A program made the translations under genes and the position numbers. Below are positions 28,452 to 37,526 of a DNA stretch of 64,000 bases, piece after piece. The stretch lies in NCBI RefSeq assembly GCF_016278365.1, contig NZ_JADQBZ010000007.1, positions 62,001-126,000 on the forward strand, given 5' to 3'. The notes under the pieces are model-generated. The model was not told the origin of the DNA. It did no database searches and worked only from the letters and a program-made list of their open reading frames with translations. How positions within the stretch are numbered: the first letter of the stretch is position 1; the number at the start of each line of letters is the position of its first letter. The DNA is from Methanolobus sp. GTDB taxonomy: Archaea > Halobacteriota > Methanosarcinia > Methanosarcinales > Methanosarcinaceae.

Positions 28452-29471
28452 TTATAGAGGCATATCCTTCAGTTCCTTTGAGCCCATATTGATAGAGATC
28501 TCAGCAATATCAGCACTGTATTCCGCGATGCGTTGAAGGCTCTCAAGGACATTCCTCTTGTGCTCCCCTGTACTGCTGTCCTGGCCGCATTCCCTTCTGC
28601 AGATAAGGGCAGCCATATTGGATAGCTTCTTTGAGTTCTTTATTATTGTGTTTGCAAACTGAGGGTCCTTTCCTGACATTGCCTCTACTGAATCCCTGAA
28701 CAAAGCCTGTGCCACCCTGCCAATCCTGAAGATCTCATCGTTGCGGTCCACAGGACAATCCATCTCCAATACATTGGTGGCAATCCTCTGAACATGATCA
28801 CCTATGTGCTCCATGCTTTTTGTAACGATCCGATAACCCAGACAGTCCTTTGACCGGACAATGCCTATCTTCTGTGCCATGAAGGGATCATCAAGGGCTG
28901 CTCTTAACTGCCTTACAGTCAGCAGGTAGAACCTGTCCACATCATCATCCCTCCGGATGACATCATTTGCCAGCTCAAGGTCATGTTCCTCCAAGGAAAT
29001 CAACGCATCCTCAAGCATAGAAGAGATTATCCGGTCCATGCTACTCATGGACTTGAGGATAGTGATCTCCTGGTAATTCAGAAGGCTCTGCAGTACAAGT
29101 TCGGTCCCCGTTTCCTCAACTATCTCAATGCCTATCAGGCGCTTGCGAGCAGCATCTCTCATGAACTTCCTTTCAGATGCCGTAAAACCGTTTGGGGAAA
29201 CTATTTTCATTATGTCATAGCCCATAAGATAATTTGACACAAGCATCCTGAAATCATCTTCCTGATCACCGGAGAGATATATTTCTATGACAGAGCGACA
29301 TATCTTTTCCTCAGCAGGCATCTCCGCAGTGACAGTAAGCGAACGGTCAGACCTTACAGAAAGGGAAACGGTGTCCCCCGGAGATAGTCCACTCTGCCGA
29401 ACCCACAAGATAGGGAGCGACACAATATAGGTAGACCCACCTGTCAGCTGAATCTTTCTTTTTTCGGACAT
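28452..29471 (-). CDS. AbrB-PhoU type regulator (copy 1)
   Basis: A 339-residue protein. Residues 1-45 form an AbrB/SpoVT swapped-hairpin DNA-binding domain (KRKIQLTGGSTYIVSLPILWVRQSGLSPGDTVSLSV). The rest is a PhoU-like helical bundle with LANDVIRRDDDVDRFYLLTVRQLRAAL and RIVTKSMEHIGDHVQRIATNVLEM, where the acidic residues form PhoU metal sites. Archaeal proteins of this layout are thought to control phosphate uptake. The same layout occurs at 43256-44218. Here no pst gene is adjacent; the pst genes lie 7 kb away. Confidence 0.85.
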   Translation of the reverse strand: MSEKRKIQLTGGSTYIVSLPILWVRQSGLSPGDTVSLSVRSDRSLTVTAEMPAEEKICRSVIEIYLSGDQEDDFRMLVSNYLMGYDIMKIVSPNGFTASERKFMRDAARKRLIGIEIVEETGTELVLQSLLNYQEITILKSMSSMDRIISSMLEDALISLEEHDLELANDVIRRDDDVDRFYLLTVRQLRAALDDPFMAQKIGIVRSKDCLGYRIVTKSMEHIGDHVQRIATNVLEMDCPVDRNDEIFRIGRVAQALFRDSVEAMSGKDPQFANTIIKNSKKLSNMAALICRRECGQDSSTGEHKRNVLESLQRIAEYSADIAEISINMGSKELKDMPL

Positions 29472-29495
29472 TTATTGCAACCTCTTTTATAATAG

Positions 29496-30614
29496 TTATG
29501 AAAGGACTGTAAGGTTGCCCGAGACCTGGCTGAGCTTTGCAGTCATCCCCCTGTCGTCGGTGACCATAAGGTCGATGGTCACATTCTGGTGATTATAAGG
29601 ATCTATCATCGGCCTGACAACCATACCTGAGAGGTTATAGTCATAGAGAACCTCATTTCCATTATCGTTCCACAAGGCCCATTTGTAGCTGGTGATGAAC
29701 CCATCGTTGTCCCTGGAGTCAGAAGCATCCAGTATCATGTAACTGCGAGGAGACTGGGTGCCGTTCGTATCCATTATATACTCCACCCTGAACTGGACAT
29801 TAGCCACCGGCATGGGAGGAGTGAACAGCCCCTTGAAGATATTAATGTAAGAAGTTATCAGCTCTATCTGCAAAGGCTCTTTTTCCAGGGGTGGCACCCC
29901 AAAGTAGGATCTGAAATCAACAGTATAGGATATATCATAATTTGTTGTATTTGAAAGGCTGCCTCCCGAATCATTCCCGAAGAAGGTGATGGTCTGGGTT
30001 TCGTTAAAGATGGTGAAGTTGGCCCCTTGATGGCATACAGTGGAATTATTTATGTCAACCACTTTATAAGTGAAAAACTCCCCGGAATAAGCTTTCCAGG
30101 GATGCATTTTCAGGCGATAGGTATAATTCTCACTGTTGTTGGTCCAGCCTGTGGTGGCGGGTATGGCCTCTGAGCCTGTTACCACGATATCGGAAAAGTT
30201 GAGGTGAATGGTCTTGGCCTTGGTGGCGGGTATCATGACCCTGTTCTTTGCATGATAGACTGCCGGATAATCGCGGTAAACATCATGATTTCCGGAAGCA
30301 TCGTAGGCCTTGAAGTTCAGGAAGTAAGCGTCATTGAGCTTGATGGAAGAAATGTAGGAGTTAGCGGTATTGAGGTTGAGCACGGTCATGTCTATGGACT
30401 GCCACGCAGTTCCGTTGCCTGAAGGCTTGATGGAGACGATCCTGAGCTCTTCGCTCTTCACAGCTGCCTGGTGGCTTTCGCGGTCCATTGCATCCTTTTG
30501 CATGGTGGATACCATGAAAGCTACGCCGGAAGCAGCGATAATAGTGATCAGTATCAATAGTAGCGTTGCAAATATCACTGAGACTCCGCGGGTATCCCGC
30601 AGGAAAGTGTTCAT
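29496..30614 (-). CDS. Type IV pilin-like protein with large exported domain
   Basis: The N-terminus MNTFLRDTRGVSVIFATLLLILITIIAASGV is an archaeal class III (prepilin) signal: basic residues, then G at the cleavage point and a hydrophobic helix. The remaining 340 residues are beta-rich and Asn/Thr-rich, ending in a PKD-like segment (SYMILDASDSRDNDGFITSYKWALWNDNG). ATG 30614 is chosen because it gives the compact prepilin signal; 30629 is an alternative. It is divergent from a KaiC-like gene and upstream (in the map) of the two TadC-like proteins and the ATPase, and is likely a substrate of that pilus machine. Confidence 0.75.
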   Translation of the reverse strand: MNTFLRDTRGVSVIFATLLLILITIIAASGVAFMVSTMQKDAMDRESHQAAVKSEELRIVSIKPSGNGTAWQSIDMTVLNLNTANSYISSIKLNDAYFLNFKAYDASGNHDVYRDYPAVYHAKNRVMIPATKAKTIHLNFSDIVVTGSEAIPATTGWTNNSENYTYRLKMHPWKAYSGEFFTYKVVDINNSTVCHQGANFTIFNETQTITFFGNDSGGSLSNTTNYDISYTVDFRSYFGVPPLEKEPLQIELITSYINIFKGLFTPPMPVANVQFRVEYIMDTNGTQSPRSYMILDASDSRDNDGFITSYKWALWNDNGNEVLYDYNLSGMVVRPMIDPYNHQNVTIDLMVTDDRGMTAKLSQVSGNLTVLS

Positions 30615-30754
30615 ATCCTTACCAGCCATCAAAGAGAAAAAGCAGATACCAAATGATATACTTTATTAACATAATATATATAGTACCCTATAGTTTATTT
30701 ATTTTTTTAGTTTGTTCCAAAACCATTTAAACAATGATTACTTTAAGGGAATCA

Positions 30755-31426
30755 ATGGTATTGACGAACTTCGGATTATCGGATGTGCCCCAGCATGTAG
30801 TGTTGCTGGTCGAGGAGGATATTGGGGATGCAAAGACCATCTTCTTCCGGAATATAACTTCCGAAGCTCTGAAAACCGGAAAGACTGTTTATTATATATC
30901 AACCAAAAGCTCGGAAAAAGATGTAAGAGAGCAGCTATCATTTCTTGGTCTGGGGACGGGCCTGGAAAACCTGACGGTCATGGGTAACTTCACAGACCCT
31001 TTTGTGTTGCTTGACCTGTGCTATAACAGACGCAAGTTATGCACTCTTTTCGGAAAGGATAACATGCCTTTATGCACTATGACAGATACTGACATCTGCA
31101 TAATCGACAGTTTCTCATCACTGTTCATCCATGAGGAACTGCAAAGTATGACACAAGCCCTTAATTCCCTTATTACCATCAGCAGGGACACAAATACTAC
31201 CTTCGTACTGGCATCTGACATGGGGATTCTCCCGGAACGCGCCGAAAAGGTGGTTAGGTCCATGGTGGACGGCATAATCCAGTTCAGAATAGAGTATTTC
31301 TCCGACAAGATCAGCAGGTATATCAACATCCCAAAGATGAAAGCGACCATCCCGCCAAAAAAGATGATGGCATACAACATAACAGGCCAGGGTATTATGG
31401 TCGATACCAGGGAAAGAGTTGGCTGA
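30755..31426 (+). CDS. KaiC/ArlH-like RecA-superfamily protein with degenerate P-loop
   Basis: A 223-residue protein with the RecA/KaiC core order: HVVLLVEEDIGDAKTIFFRNITSEALKTGKTVYYISTK at the start and DICIIDSFSSLFIHEE as Walker B. The Walker A loop (GxxxxGKT in ArlH/KaiC) has become EEDIGDAKT: the first Gly and the Gly before Lys are lost, though KT remains. ATP binding is therefore doubtful. ATG 30755 is preferred over 30734 since AAGGGA lies five bases upstream. It is divergent from the pilin-like gene and may be the ArlH-like accessory of this pilus module. Confidence 0.7.
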   Translation: MVLTNFGLSDVPQHVVLLVEEDIGDAKTIFFRNITSEALKTGKTVYYISTKSSEKDVREQLSFLGLGTGLENLTVMGNFTDPFVLLDLCYNRRKLCTLFGKDNMPLCTMTDTDICIIDSFSSLFIHEELQSMTQALNSLITISRDTNTTFVLASDMGILPERAEKVVRSMVDGIIQFRIEYFSDKISRYINIPKMKATIPPKKMMAYNITGQGIMVDTRERVG

Positions 31427-31534
31427 CCTATAATAAATTCAAAAATGAAAAAAGGGTACTAAACGGTTGTTGATAAGATATTATGGTTGTTTTTGGAGTG
31501 ATGTTAACCGGATGAACGATTGAACATAAGAGAT

Positions 31535-31702
31535 TTAATCTTCCATACTGCCTTCAATCTTGGAACCATCATAGTTGCAGCGGGTATTGATCACTCCGCG
31601 GAGAATAGGCATATAGTCAGCATCTTCATCATTGTTCATAACTACGGCAGAGCTAATGTATCCAAAATCACTTCTTTTAGTCCAGGTCTTAAATTTCATC
31701 AT
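31535..31702 (-). CDS. Small 55-residue protein, unknown
   Basis: On the minus strand AGAGGGATAAC precedes ATGATG and opens 55 codons: it begins MMKFKTWTKRSDFGYISSAVV, continues with an acidic NNDEDADY and MPILRGVINTRCNYDG, and ends GSMED. The good ribosome site and balanced composition favour a real gene. It lies between the KaiC-like gene and the pilus membrane proteins. I recognise no family. Confidence 0.5.
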   Translation of the reverse strand: MMKFKTWTKRSDFGYISSAVVMNNDEDADYMPILRGVINTRCNYDGSKIEGSMED

Positions 31703-32018
31703 GTTATCCCTCTTTGTGATTATTCTATAGTATTGCAGAAATAATATATAGAGATTACACCAGTCTTTTTAGTAGGCCTATTAATAGATATATACCTATA
31801 TAGAAATTAAAATAGATTTTTAATGGGCATAACTTTGAAGATCTAATCCAGGACGGAATCAGGTGCCTGATGCTGGCAATTGATATCCGGAGAGGACACG
31901 TCCTACGACATGTTCAACTGAAGCACCTACCGGATATCGAAGATCTCTGCGATGTGGGCGATCGAAAACGATCCCAGTAACAAAACGCAAAGCCCAAGTG
32001 AATGAGATTTTCACTCCC
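31703..32018. other. Intergenic stretch with inverted repeat and open frames on both strands
   Basis: The first half is AT-rich and TATA-like. From about 31850 the sequence becomes GC-rich: GATATCCGG (near 31880) and CCGGATATC (near 31932) are an inverted repeat, with GGACACGTCC between them. Both strands are open across this part without a start codon: plus strand ends ...KHLPDIEDLCDVGDRKRSQ, minus strand reads ...RRDLRYPVGASVEHVVGRVLSGYQLP. It may be a remnant gene or a structured RNA; I cannot decide. Confidence 0.35.
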
Positions 32019-33371
32019 CTAGAACTCATCATTCACTATTATCGTGGCAATACCACTTGATTCACCTACTGTCGCTGTTACTGTATATGTACCTTTATCT
32101 GATCCGGGAACAGGCGTTACAGCCACGGTTCCGTCCTCTTGTGTCATTGAACTGGTTATCACACCCTGAGGTGCTATCGTCATCTTAACAAAGGTACCAG
32201 GCACAGGATTGCCATCCGTGTCAGTGACATTGAATACTATAGGCTCCTGTAAAGGAAGACCGCCAATGACCTCCTGGGCGTCACCGGACATAGCGGTTAT
32301 TGTATAGGTGCCGGCTATGCCGGCCGGGAGCAATAAGGTTACAACTGCCACATAGCTCAGGGCGATCAGGAGCGCAGAGTGCTTGAAGCCGTGCTTGATC
32401 TCACCTTCGGTGATCTGGCCGATGATGAGCCCTCCGAAAAAGGCGTTGAGGACGATCATATGGAAGAAGCCGCGCCCGAAATTGATATCTGAAAGGCCGG
32501 CGCCTCCCAGCATTTCCAGGCCGACCCCCTGGATCATAGGGAGCAGGGAAGTGGAAAGGATATAGGTCAGCATTATGATTATACCCTGGGCAAGGTAGAA
32601 TATGATAATGTACTGCTTCAGGTTGGCCTCTTTCTCTCTTTCGATGCCTATGACAGCCCTCATGTCTTCCGATGTACGGAAAAGCAGGTCTGCTACATTG
32701 CCGCCTGTATAGGCTGCCATGACCACGATATCAATATATTTGTTAACCAGCCTGCTCCCTATGGAAGCTGACATCCTGTGCATGGAATCTTCAAAAGAGT
32801 GGCCCAGGACCATTGATGATGCGGCGTCCTTGGCGCTTTTGCTTATGGCTCCCATATTGGTTCTTGAGAGTGTGACCACACCTTTTACGGGATCTATACC
32901 TCCCCTCATGAGCTCTGACAGCTTGTACAGGAACTCACCGAACGCTACCTCCCTTTTCTTCAGGTTCTTTTTCTGGATGAAAGTATCGATGGAGAAAGGG
33001 ATGATAGCCACCAGTGTCGCAAACACGATTATGTGGTCCAGATCGTCCTTTGACTTATCTTTTTCCTCTTTGGCCGGCTCTGTTTCCACGGCTATCGGGA
33101 GCTCTCCTCTCTCTGCAGCTTCAGATGCTTCCATTTCCGCAACAAGGGCCTCATAGGCAGCCTGCTTTGCAGCGGCTTCACTGTTCACTGCGGCACTGCT
33201 TTGCCCTTCAGGAGGAAAGAGTGTGTGTCCGGCCAGTATGGCGACGAGTACTATCATCAGTGCTGCAAATACGGGGACCCCGAGGGTCAGATACTCCCGT
33301 TTGATGTTGTAGCGTATGCTCGCGATCTGTGCATAACGTTTCAACACCTGGAGATATACGTCTGTCTTCAT
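32019..33371 (-). CDS. TadC/ArlJ-type pilus membrane protein with C-terminal Ig-like domain
   Basis: A 450-residue protein. After an N-terminal helix and a long charged Ala/Glu-rich insert (about residues 75-115, ending EPAKEEKDKSKDD) comes a T2SSF-type domain: FLYKLSELMRGGIDPVKGVVTLSRTNMG, GGNVADLLFRTSEDMRAVIGIEREKEANLKQYIIIFYLAQGIIIMLTYI, then further helices. The last 80 residues form an Ig-like (Big_1-like) domain (FNVTDTDGNPVPGTFVKMTIAPQG; GTYTVTATVGESSGIATI), which should face outside. It overlaps the upstream gene by four bases (ATGA). Such proteins anchor the pilus in the membrane. Confidence 0.8.
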   Translation of the reverse strand: MKTDVYLQVLKRYAQIASIRYNIKREYLTLGVPVFAALMIVLVAILAGHTLFPPEGQSSAAVNSEAAAKQAAYEALVAEMEASEAAERGELPIAVETEPAKEEKDKSKDDLDHIIVFATLVAIIPFSIDTFIQKKNLKKREVAFGEFLYKLSELMRGGIDPVKGVVTLSRTNMGAISKSAKDAASSMVLGHSFEDSMHRMSASIGSRLVNKYIDIVVMAAYTGGNVADLLFRTSEDMRAVIGIEREKEANLKQYIIIFYLAQGIIIMLTYILSTSLLPMIQGVGLEMLGGAGLSDINFGRGFFHMIVLNAFFGGLIIGQITEGEIKHGFKHSALLIALSYVAVVTLLLPAGIAGTYTITAMSGDAQEVIGGLPLQEPIVFNVTDTDGNPVPGTFVKMTIAPQGVITSSMTQEDGTVAVTPVPGSDKGTYTVTATVGESSGIATIIVNDEF

Positions 33372-34285
33372 AGGATGCTCCTTGAGTATTTCATCCAGAG
33401 CAGTATCAGAAATACGATGTTGATGAATGGCAGTGCGAAATATACGAAGAGGTTGAACATCTGCCTGGGAGTCAGGGGTCCCAGGTCGATACCCAGCGCG
33501 CTTCCGACCACGATCATAAGGACCACAAGCACCACGCTCATTACAACGCCGCTCAGGTAGCCTTCCCCGTAGACTGCAAGTGAGTCCACGAACTCTCTTT
33601 GTAGCTTGCCACGCAGGTCCATGAGTTCCTTGGATTTCATCTCAAGATAGGTACGAAGCCCTCCCCCCGCCTGCATGGCATTGGCGAGGTCCATGCATAT
33701 CGTCCTGAAGGATTCGGAAGAAGTGTTGCGTACAAGGTGGTTCATGGCAGTGACACCATCCTCGCCCAGAACATCCACACGATACATGACCTTACCAAAT
33801 TCGGTAGATATCTCACCGTAGTCCTCTATGGCTACAGTCCTCACAACATCCATGGGCGAGGAGCCGGCACTTGCAAGGATGGACATGTAGCTCAATGCAA
33901 AGGGAAGCTCGTGTTCTATATTCATGTTCTTGCCGGATATCTTGTTGTACAGCACAAAAGGAAAACCGCTTATGGTAAGGCCGAATGTAAGGAATGTCAG
34001 CATCCCGATGTAAACGAGAGGCGTTGAAGAATTGCGAAAGAGAATCACTGAAAAAGTAAAGACAATAGCTGTTGCAATCAGGGCCGTGACTATGGAGAGG
34101 GATATGAACATGCCGGGTGTCATGATCATGTCGGCCTGGTAGAGGGATCTGGAAATATCCTCCCGTGGCTTCCTGTCAAAGTATTTACCCAGGAAGTAGC
34201 AGAACATCTTGTACTTCTCCAGGTATTCGTTGGTCTCACCGTCATTGAATGCCCGGCGGATACCATCAGTGCTGCCCGTTCCCAT
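33368..34285 (-). CDS. TadB/ArlJ-type pilus membrane protein
   Basis: A 305-residue T2SSF-type protein: LPFALSYMSILASAGSSPMDVVRTVAIEDYGEISTEFGKVMYRVDVLGEDGVTAMNHLV and the following SESFRTICMDLANAMQAGGGLRTYLEMKSKELMDLRGKLQREFVDSL are family hallmarks. Membrane helices are near residues 60-80, 85-105, 245-265 and 280-300. Its ATG directly follows the stop of the ATPase gene (TAAATG) and its end overlaps the next gene by four bases, so ATPase and both membrane proteins are one translational unit. Confidence 0.82.
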   Translation of the reverse strand: MGTGSTDGIRRAFNDGETNEYLEKYKMFCYFLGKYFDRKPREDISRSLYQADMIMTPGMFISLSIVTALIATAIVFTFSVILFRNSSTPLVYIGMLTFLTFGLTISGFPFVLYNKISGKNMNIEHELPFALSYMSILASAGSSPMDVVRTVAIEDYGEISTEFGKVMYRVDVLGEDGVTAMNHLVRNTSSESFRTICMDLANAMQAGGGLRTYLEMKSKELMDLRGKLQREFVDSLAVYGEGYLSGVVMSVVLVVLMIVVGSALGIDLGPLTPRQMFNLFVYFALPFINIVFLILLWMKYSRSIL

Positions 34286-36493
34286 TTACTGCATCGTCTC
34301 CATAAGCTCATCCTTGTGGCGCGCATATTTCCTGATAGCCCTGGCAACATCCTTATAATCGCATATGCCCTGAGCAGCAAGGCTTTCAATGTACCTTGCC
34401 CGCTCGTCCATCTCCCGGACAAGTTCCTCTACCTTTATGCCGAATTCCTCTTCGATATCCTCAAAGAGAGAGCTGCTGCCGCTGAACTCATAGCGGTCCC
34501 CGACCGGGTCCCATTTGAAGACAGGGTTGGTGATAAGGTCCTTGCGCTCAGGGTCCAGTTCCACTATTTCAACTATCCTGAGGGCGCGCCTGATGAAGTG
34601 CTCACCGACCTTGACCATGGCGTTGAATATGACCATGTCAACACTGGCAAAGAGGTTCCTGGGCACGTTCATGGGTTCGGATTCAACTCTTGAGAGCAGT
34701 TCGTGGATGGAGCCGGCGTGGATGGTGCCCATACAGGGGTGGCCTACAGAGATGGCCTGGAACAAAGTGCCGGCCTCAGCGCCACGAACCTCACCTACCA
34801 CTATGTACTCGGGCCTCTGCCTCAGTGCGGCCTTGAGAAGGTCGAAGAGCTCGATGTCACCTGCAGATTTGCCGCTGCTGCTGTCCCCACCAAAACCCGC
34901 CCTTGTGATGGACTGGGTCCAGTTGGGGTGCATGAGGTTCATCTCGGCGGTGTCCTCGATGGATACTATCTTGTATTCGGGAGGAATGAAAGAACCCAGG
35001 GCGTTGAGGGTCGTTGTCTTGCCGGAGGCCGTACCACCTGCTGCAAGTACGGAGCGCTTGTATTCGATGACGATCCAGAAATATGCCAGCACCTGTGCAT
35101 CATAGGTGCCGTAGTTCATGAGGTCGATGCAGGACACAGGATTGGACTTGAAGCGCCTGATGGTGAATGTGGAGCCTCTCTTAGTGACCTCCTTGCCGAG
35201 GGTGAGATTAGCACGGCTGCCATCGATCAGGGTGGCGTCCCTGATGGGCTGGAGCACTGAGATGTGCCTGCCTGCGGCCTGGGCCATCCTCATGACGAAG
35301 TTGTTAAGCTCAAGCTCCTCGAAGGAGACATTCGTCTTAAGAGAGCCATATATGCGGTGATTGACGTATAGATTGGAATAAGGACCGTTGCAGGTGACAT
35401 CCTCGATATAGGGGTCATTCATGAGCAGGTCGATCCTGTCAAATCCCATGTATTTTTTGTGAAGATAATAGAAGAACTTCTCTTTCTGTGCTTCTGTCAG
35501 TTTAAAGCGATATATTTCCGTGATGAAGAAGAAACGGTCCCTGAGAGCGTCCTTGCGGTTCTCCTCCTCCACCAGCAGTATCTCGGAGTGAGCCATCTTG
35601 TCAAAGGCGTTCTGGACAATCGCCATGGTCTGCTCCTCAGTCTCACTGAGAGGAGGCTCTATGCATTCGTAGGAAAGCTCCTCCCCGTCAAACCATACAT
35701 GCACGTACTGGAACCTGGGAGTTACTTCGTATATGAGATCCAGATCCCTGTGAGGCACGCCATAGATCGGTTTGCTGACCACGCCCGGCTCAAAGACCAG
35801 CTCATCAATGACTTCGGGCTTAGGATTGATGATCTTTTCGATCCTCTGCAGCAGAACCTGGACAAAGTCATCCTCGCTTTCGGAAAGCCCATCATTACCC
35901 TCAGGCAAATGCAGAGGGTCATCAGGCTGGCTTTTCTTTCTCCTGAGACCAAGGCCCGATTTTTTCCCCCCGGCAGGCTTTTTCGCCTTTTTCACTTTCT
36001 TCCGGGAGCCCCGCATCCCAAACAAGCCCCTTTTCCCTGAAACTTCCTCCGGCACATCACTTATTGAGCCCAGAGCATCTGCTCCGTCAAGCATCGATAC
36101 AGCAACAGAGCCTTCCTCATATTCCTCATATTCCCCATATTCACCGCATTCCTGCCTGACAGCTGCCTCTCCCCCATCCTCCGGAGAGCCCTCCCTGCTG
36201 CCGGGAACATCCTTCTTCTTCCTGAAGCTCAATCCAAAGCGCTTTTTCCCGGCAGGCTTACCTGACCTGACCGAAGGCTCATGGACCTCACTCTTCTTTT
36301 GCCTTCCCCTAAACCCGAAAATACCCTTTTTCCCTTTTTTGTTCTCACCACTATAACCGGAAACTTCCTGAACAGGCACATCCTCCCCGGCAACACTTTC
36401 AGAATAAGTTACTTCAGGTTCCCGGAAAGAGAGCTCCGCCTCTTCGGACGGGATCTCATAATCAGAATAGGTTTCCGTGTTTGTACCAGCCAT
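34286..36493 (-). CDS. Type II/IV secretion-system ATPase (ArlI/CpaF-like) with repetitive basic N-terminus
   Basis: A 735-residue ATPase. The last 500 residues are a standard secretion ATPase: YHLHKKYMGF-type N-domain (FFYYLHKKYMGFDRIDLLMND), Walker A AAGGTASGKTTTLNAL, Asp box SIEDTAEMNLMHPNW, Walker B LRQRPEYIVVGEVRG and His box VGHPCMGTIHAGS. The first 220 residues are unusual: acidic stretches alternate with four basic motifs (KKGIFGFRGRQKK, KKRFGLSFRKKK, KRGLFGMRGSRKK, KKSGLGLRRKK). These could bind membrane lipid or nucleic acid. It powers assembly of the pilus-like fibre. Confidence 0.85.
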   Translation of the reverse strand: MAGTNTETYSDYEIPSEEAELSFREPEVTYSESVAGEDVPVQEVSGYSGENKKGKKGIFGFRGRQKKSEVHEPSVRSGKPAGKKRFGLSFRKKKDVPGSREGSPEDGGEAAVRQECGEYGEYEEYEEGSVAVSMLDGADALGSISDVPEEVSGKRGLFGMRGSRKKVKKAKKPAGGKKSGLGLRRKKSQPDDPLHLPEGNDGLSESEDDFVQVLLQRIEKIINPKPEVIDELVFEPGVVSKPIYGVPHRDLDLIYEVTPRFQYVHVWFDGEELSYECIEPPLSETEEQTMAIVQNAFDKMAHSEILLVEEENRKDALRDRFFFITEIYRFKLTEAQKEKFFYYLHKKYMGFDRIDLLMNDPYIEDVTCNGPYSNLYVNHRIYGSLKTNVSFEELELNNFVMRMAQAAGRHISVLQPIRDATLIDGSRANLTLGKEVTKRGSTFTIRRFKSNPVSCIDLMNYGTYDAQVLAYFWIVIEYKRSVLAAGGTASGKTTTLNALGSFIPPEYKIVSIEDTAEMNLMHPNWTQSITRAGFGGDSSSGKSAGDIELFDLLKAALRQRPEYIVVGEVRGAEAGTLFQAISVGHPCMGTIHAGSIHELLSRVESEPMNVPRNLFASVDMVIFNAMVKVGEHFIRRALRIVEIVELDPERKDLITNPVFKWDPVGDRYEFSGSSSLFEDIEEEFGIKVEELVREMDERARYIESLAAQGICDYKDVARAIRKYARHKDELMETMQ

Positions 36494-36632
36494 CTAATGC
36501 TAGTAAAAGAATGTGCTGATATATACTTAATCTAAGTGAAGTATATAGATGAAAGTAAAGTATAGAGAAAGGAAAAGAGCAGCAGCTTTGAATAAGTCAT
36601 GCGGGAGTAAAAAGAAAAGAAGGACAGGTGGG

Positions 36633-37526
36633 TCAGCCTATCCTGCGCTTCCACAGAATCAGTCTTGTCGTTGCATTAATGATCATCACAATAATTATCA
36701 AGACAAATGCTGCTGCAAATCCCTCTGAAACGGAAACCAAGTGGGGAAACTCGAAGGAATGATAGACGGTTATAGGCAAAGCTGCCACAAGGTCCTGAAA
36801 AGGATATATCTTTATTCCAAAGATCATTTTCTCGCCCGCACCGACCCCGAATTCGGGAAAGAACTGCGTATAGCCTGCAGTCAGTATAACGACAGCAGAT
36901 TCTTCGGCAGCACGTCCTACGCCTAGCACTATGCCGGTAATTATGCCGGACAGTGCATAAGGTATTGTTATACGCTTGATAGTATCCCATTTAGTTGCAC
37001 CAAGAGCGTAACTGCCCTCCTCCATATCTCTGGGAACAGTATCTATTGCCTCTTCTGCAGCCCGCTCTATAGCGGGAAGTATCAGTATTGCAAGTGCAAT
37101 TGAACCTGAGAGCAAGGAAAAACCACCTGTAACAGTCCTCATGTAATAGACAAGTACGAGCAGTCCAAAAATACCCAGAACTATCGAGGGGGTACCGGAT
37201 AGTACGTCAATGAAAAAACGGAAGCCTCTTACAATAAAGCCGTCTGTTGCATATCTTTTCAGGTACACTGCCGTACCGACTGCAACAGGAGCCGCAAGAA
37301 TCGTAGAGAAAATGGAAAGAAGAATAGTACCTGCAATCGCATTCCCTATAGCTCCTCCGAAACTGGGAGCCATGGACTCTGGTGTCAGCAGGAAATACAG
37401 GCTAAGGCTTGGCATTGCTTTCACAGCAATGGTTCCCAGTATGAAGAATAATATCAGGACTGTGGAGATGGCGCATAGATACGAGATTCCGATGAACATG
37501 TTGCCTTTTATGAATCGTGTTCTCAT
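36633..37526 (-). CDS. pstA: Phosphate ABC transporter permease PstA
   Basis: A 297-residue permease with six membrane helices and the ABC permease EAA loop EGSYALGATKWDTIKRITIPYALSGIITGIVLGVGRAAEES. SGTPSIVLGIFGLLVLVYYM is typical of Pst permeases. It overlaps pstC by four bases (ATGA) and has a strong ribosome site (AGGAGG) inside the end of pstC. With PstC it forms the phosphate channel. The ATPase gene pstB, usually next, is not found downstream; the next gene is the pilus ATPase. Confidence 0.9.
   Translation of the reverse strand: MRTRFIKGNMFIGISYLCAISTVLILFFILGTIAVKAMPSLSLYFLLTPESMAPSFGGAIGNAIAGTILLSIFSTILAAPVAVGTAVYLKRYATDGFIVRGFRFFIDVLSGTPSIVLGIFGLLVLVYYMRTVTGGFSLLSGSIALAILILPAIERAAEEAIDTVPRDMEEGSYALGATKWDTIKRITIPYALSGIITGIVLGVGRAAEESAVVILTAGYTQFFPEFGVGAGEKMIFGIKIYPFQDLVAALPITVYHSFEFPHLVSVSEGFAAAFVLIIIVMIINATTRLILWKRRIG

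Noticed and set aside
31850-31990. Insertion-sequence fragment
   Set aside because: The minus-strand reading hints at a remnant, but no transposase motif or terminal repeat could be recognised.
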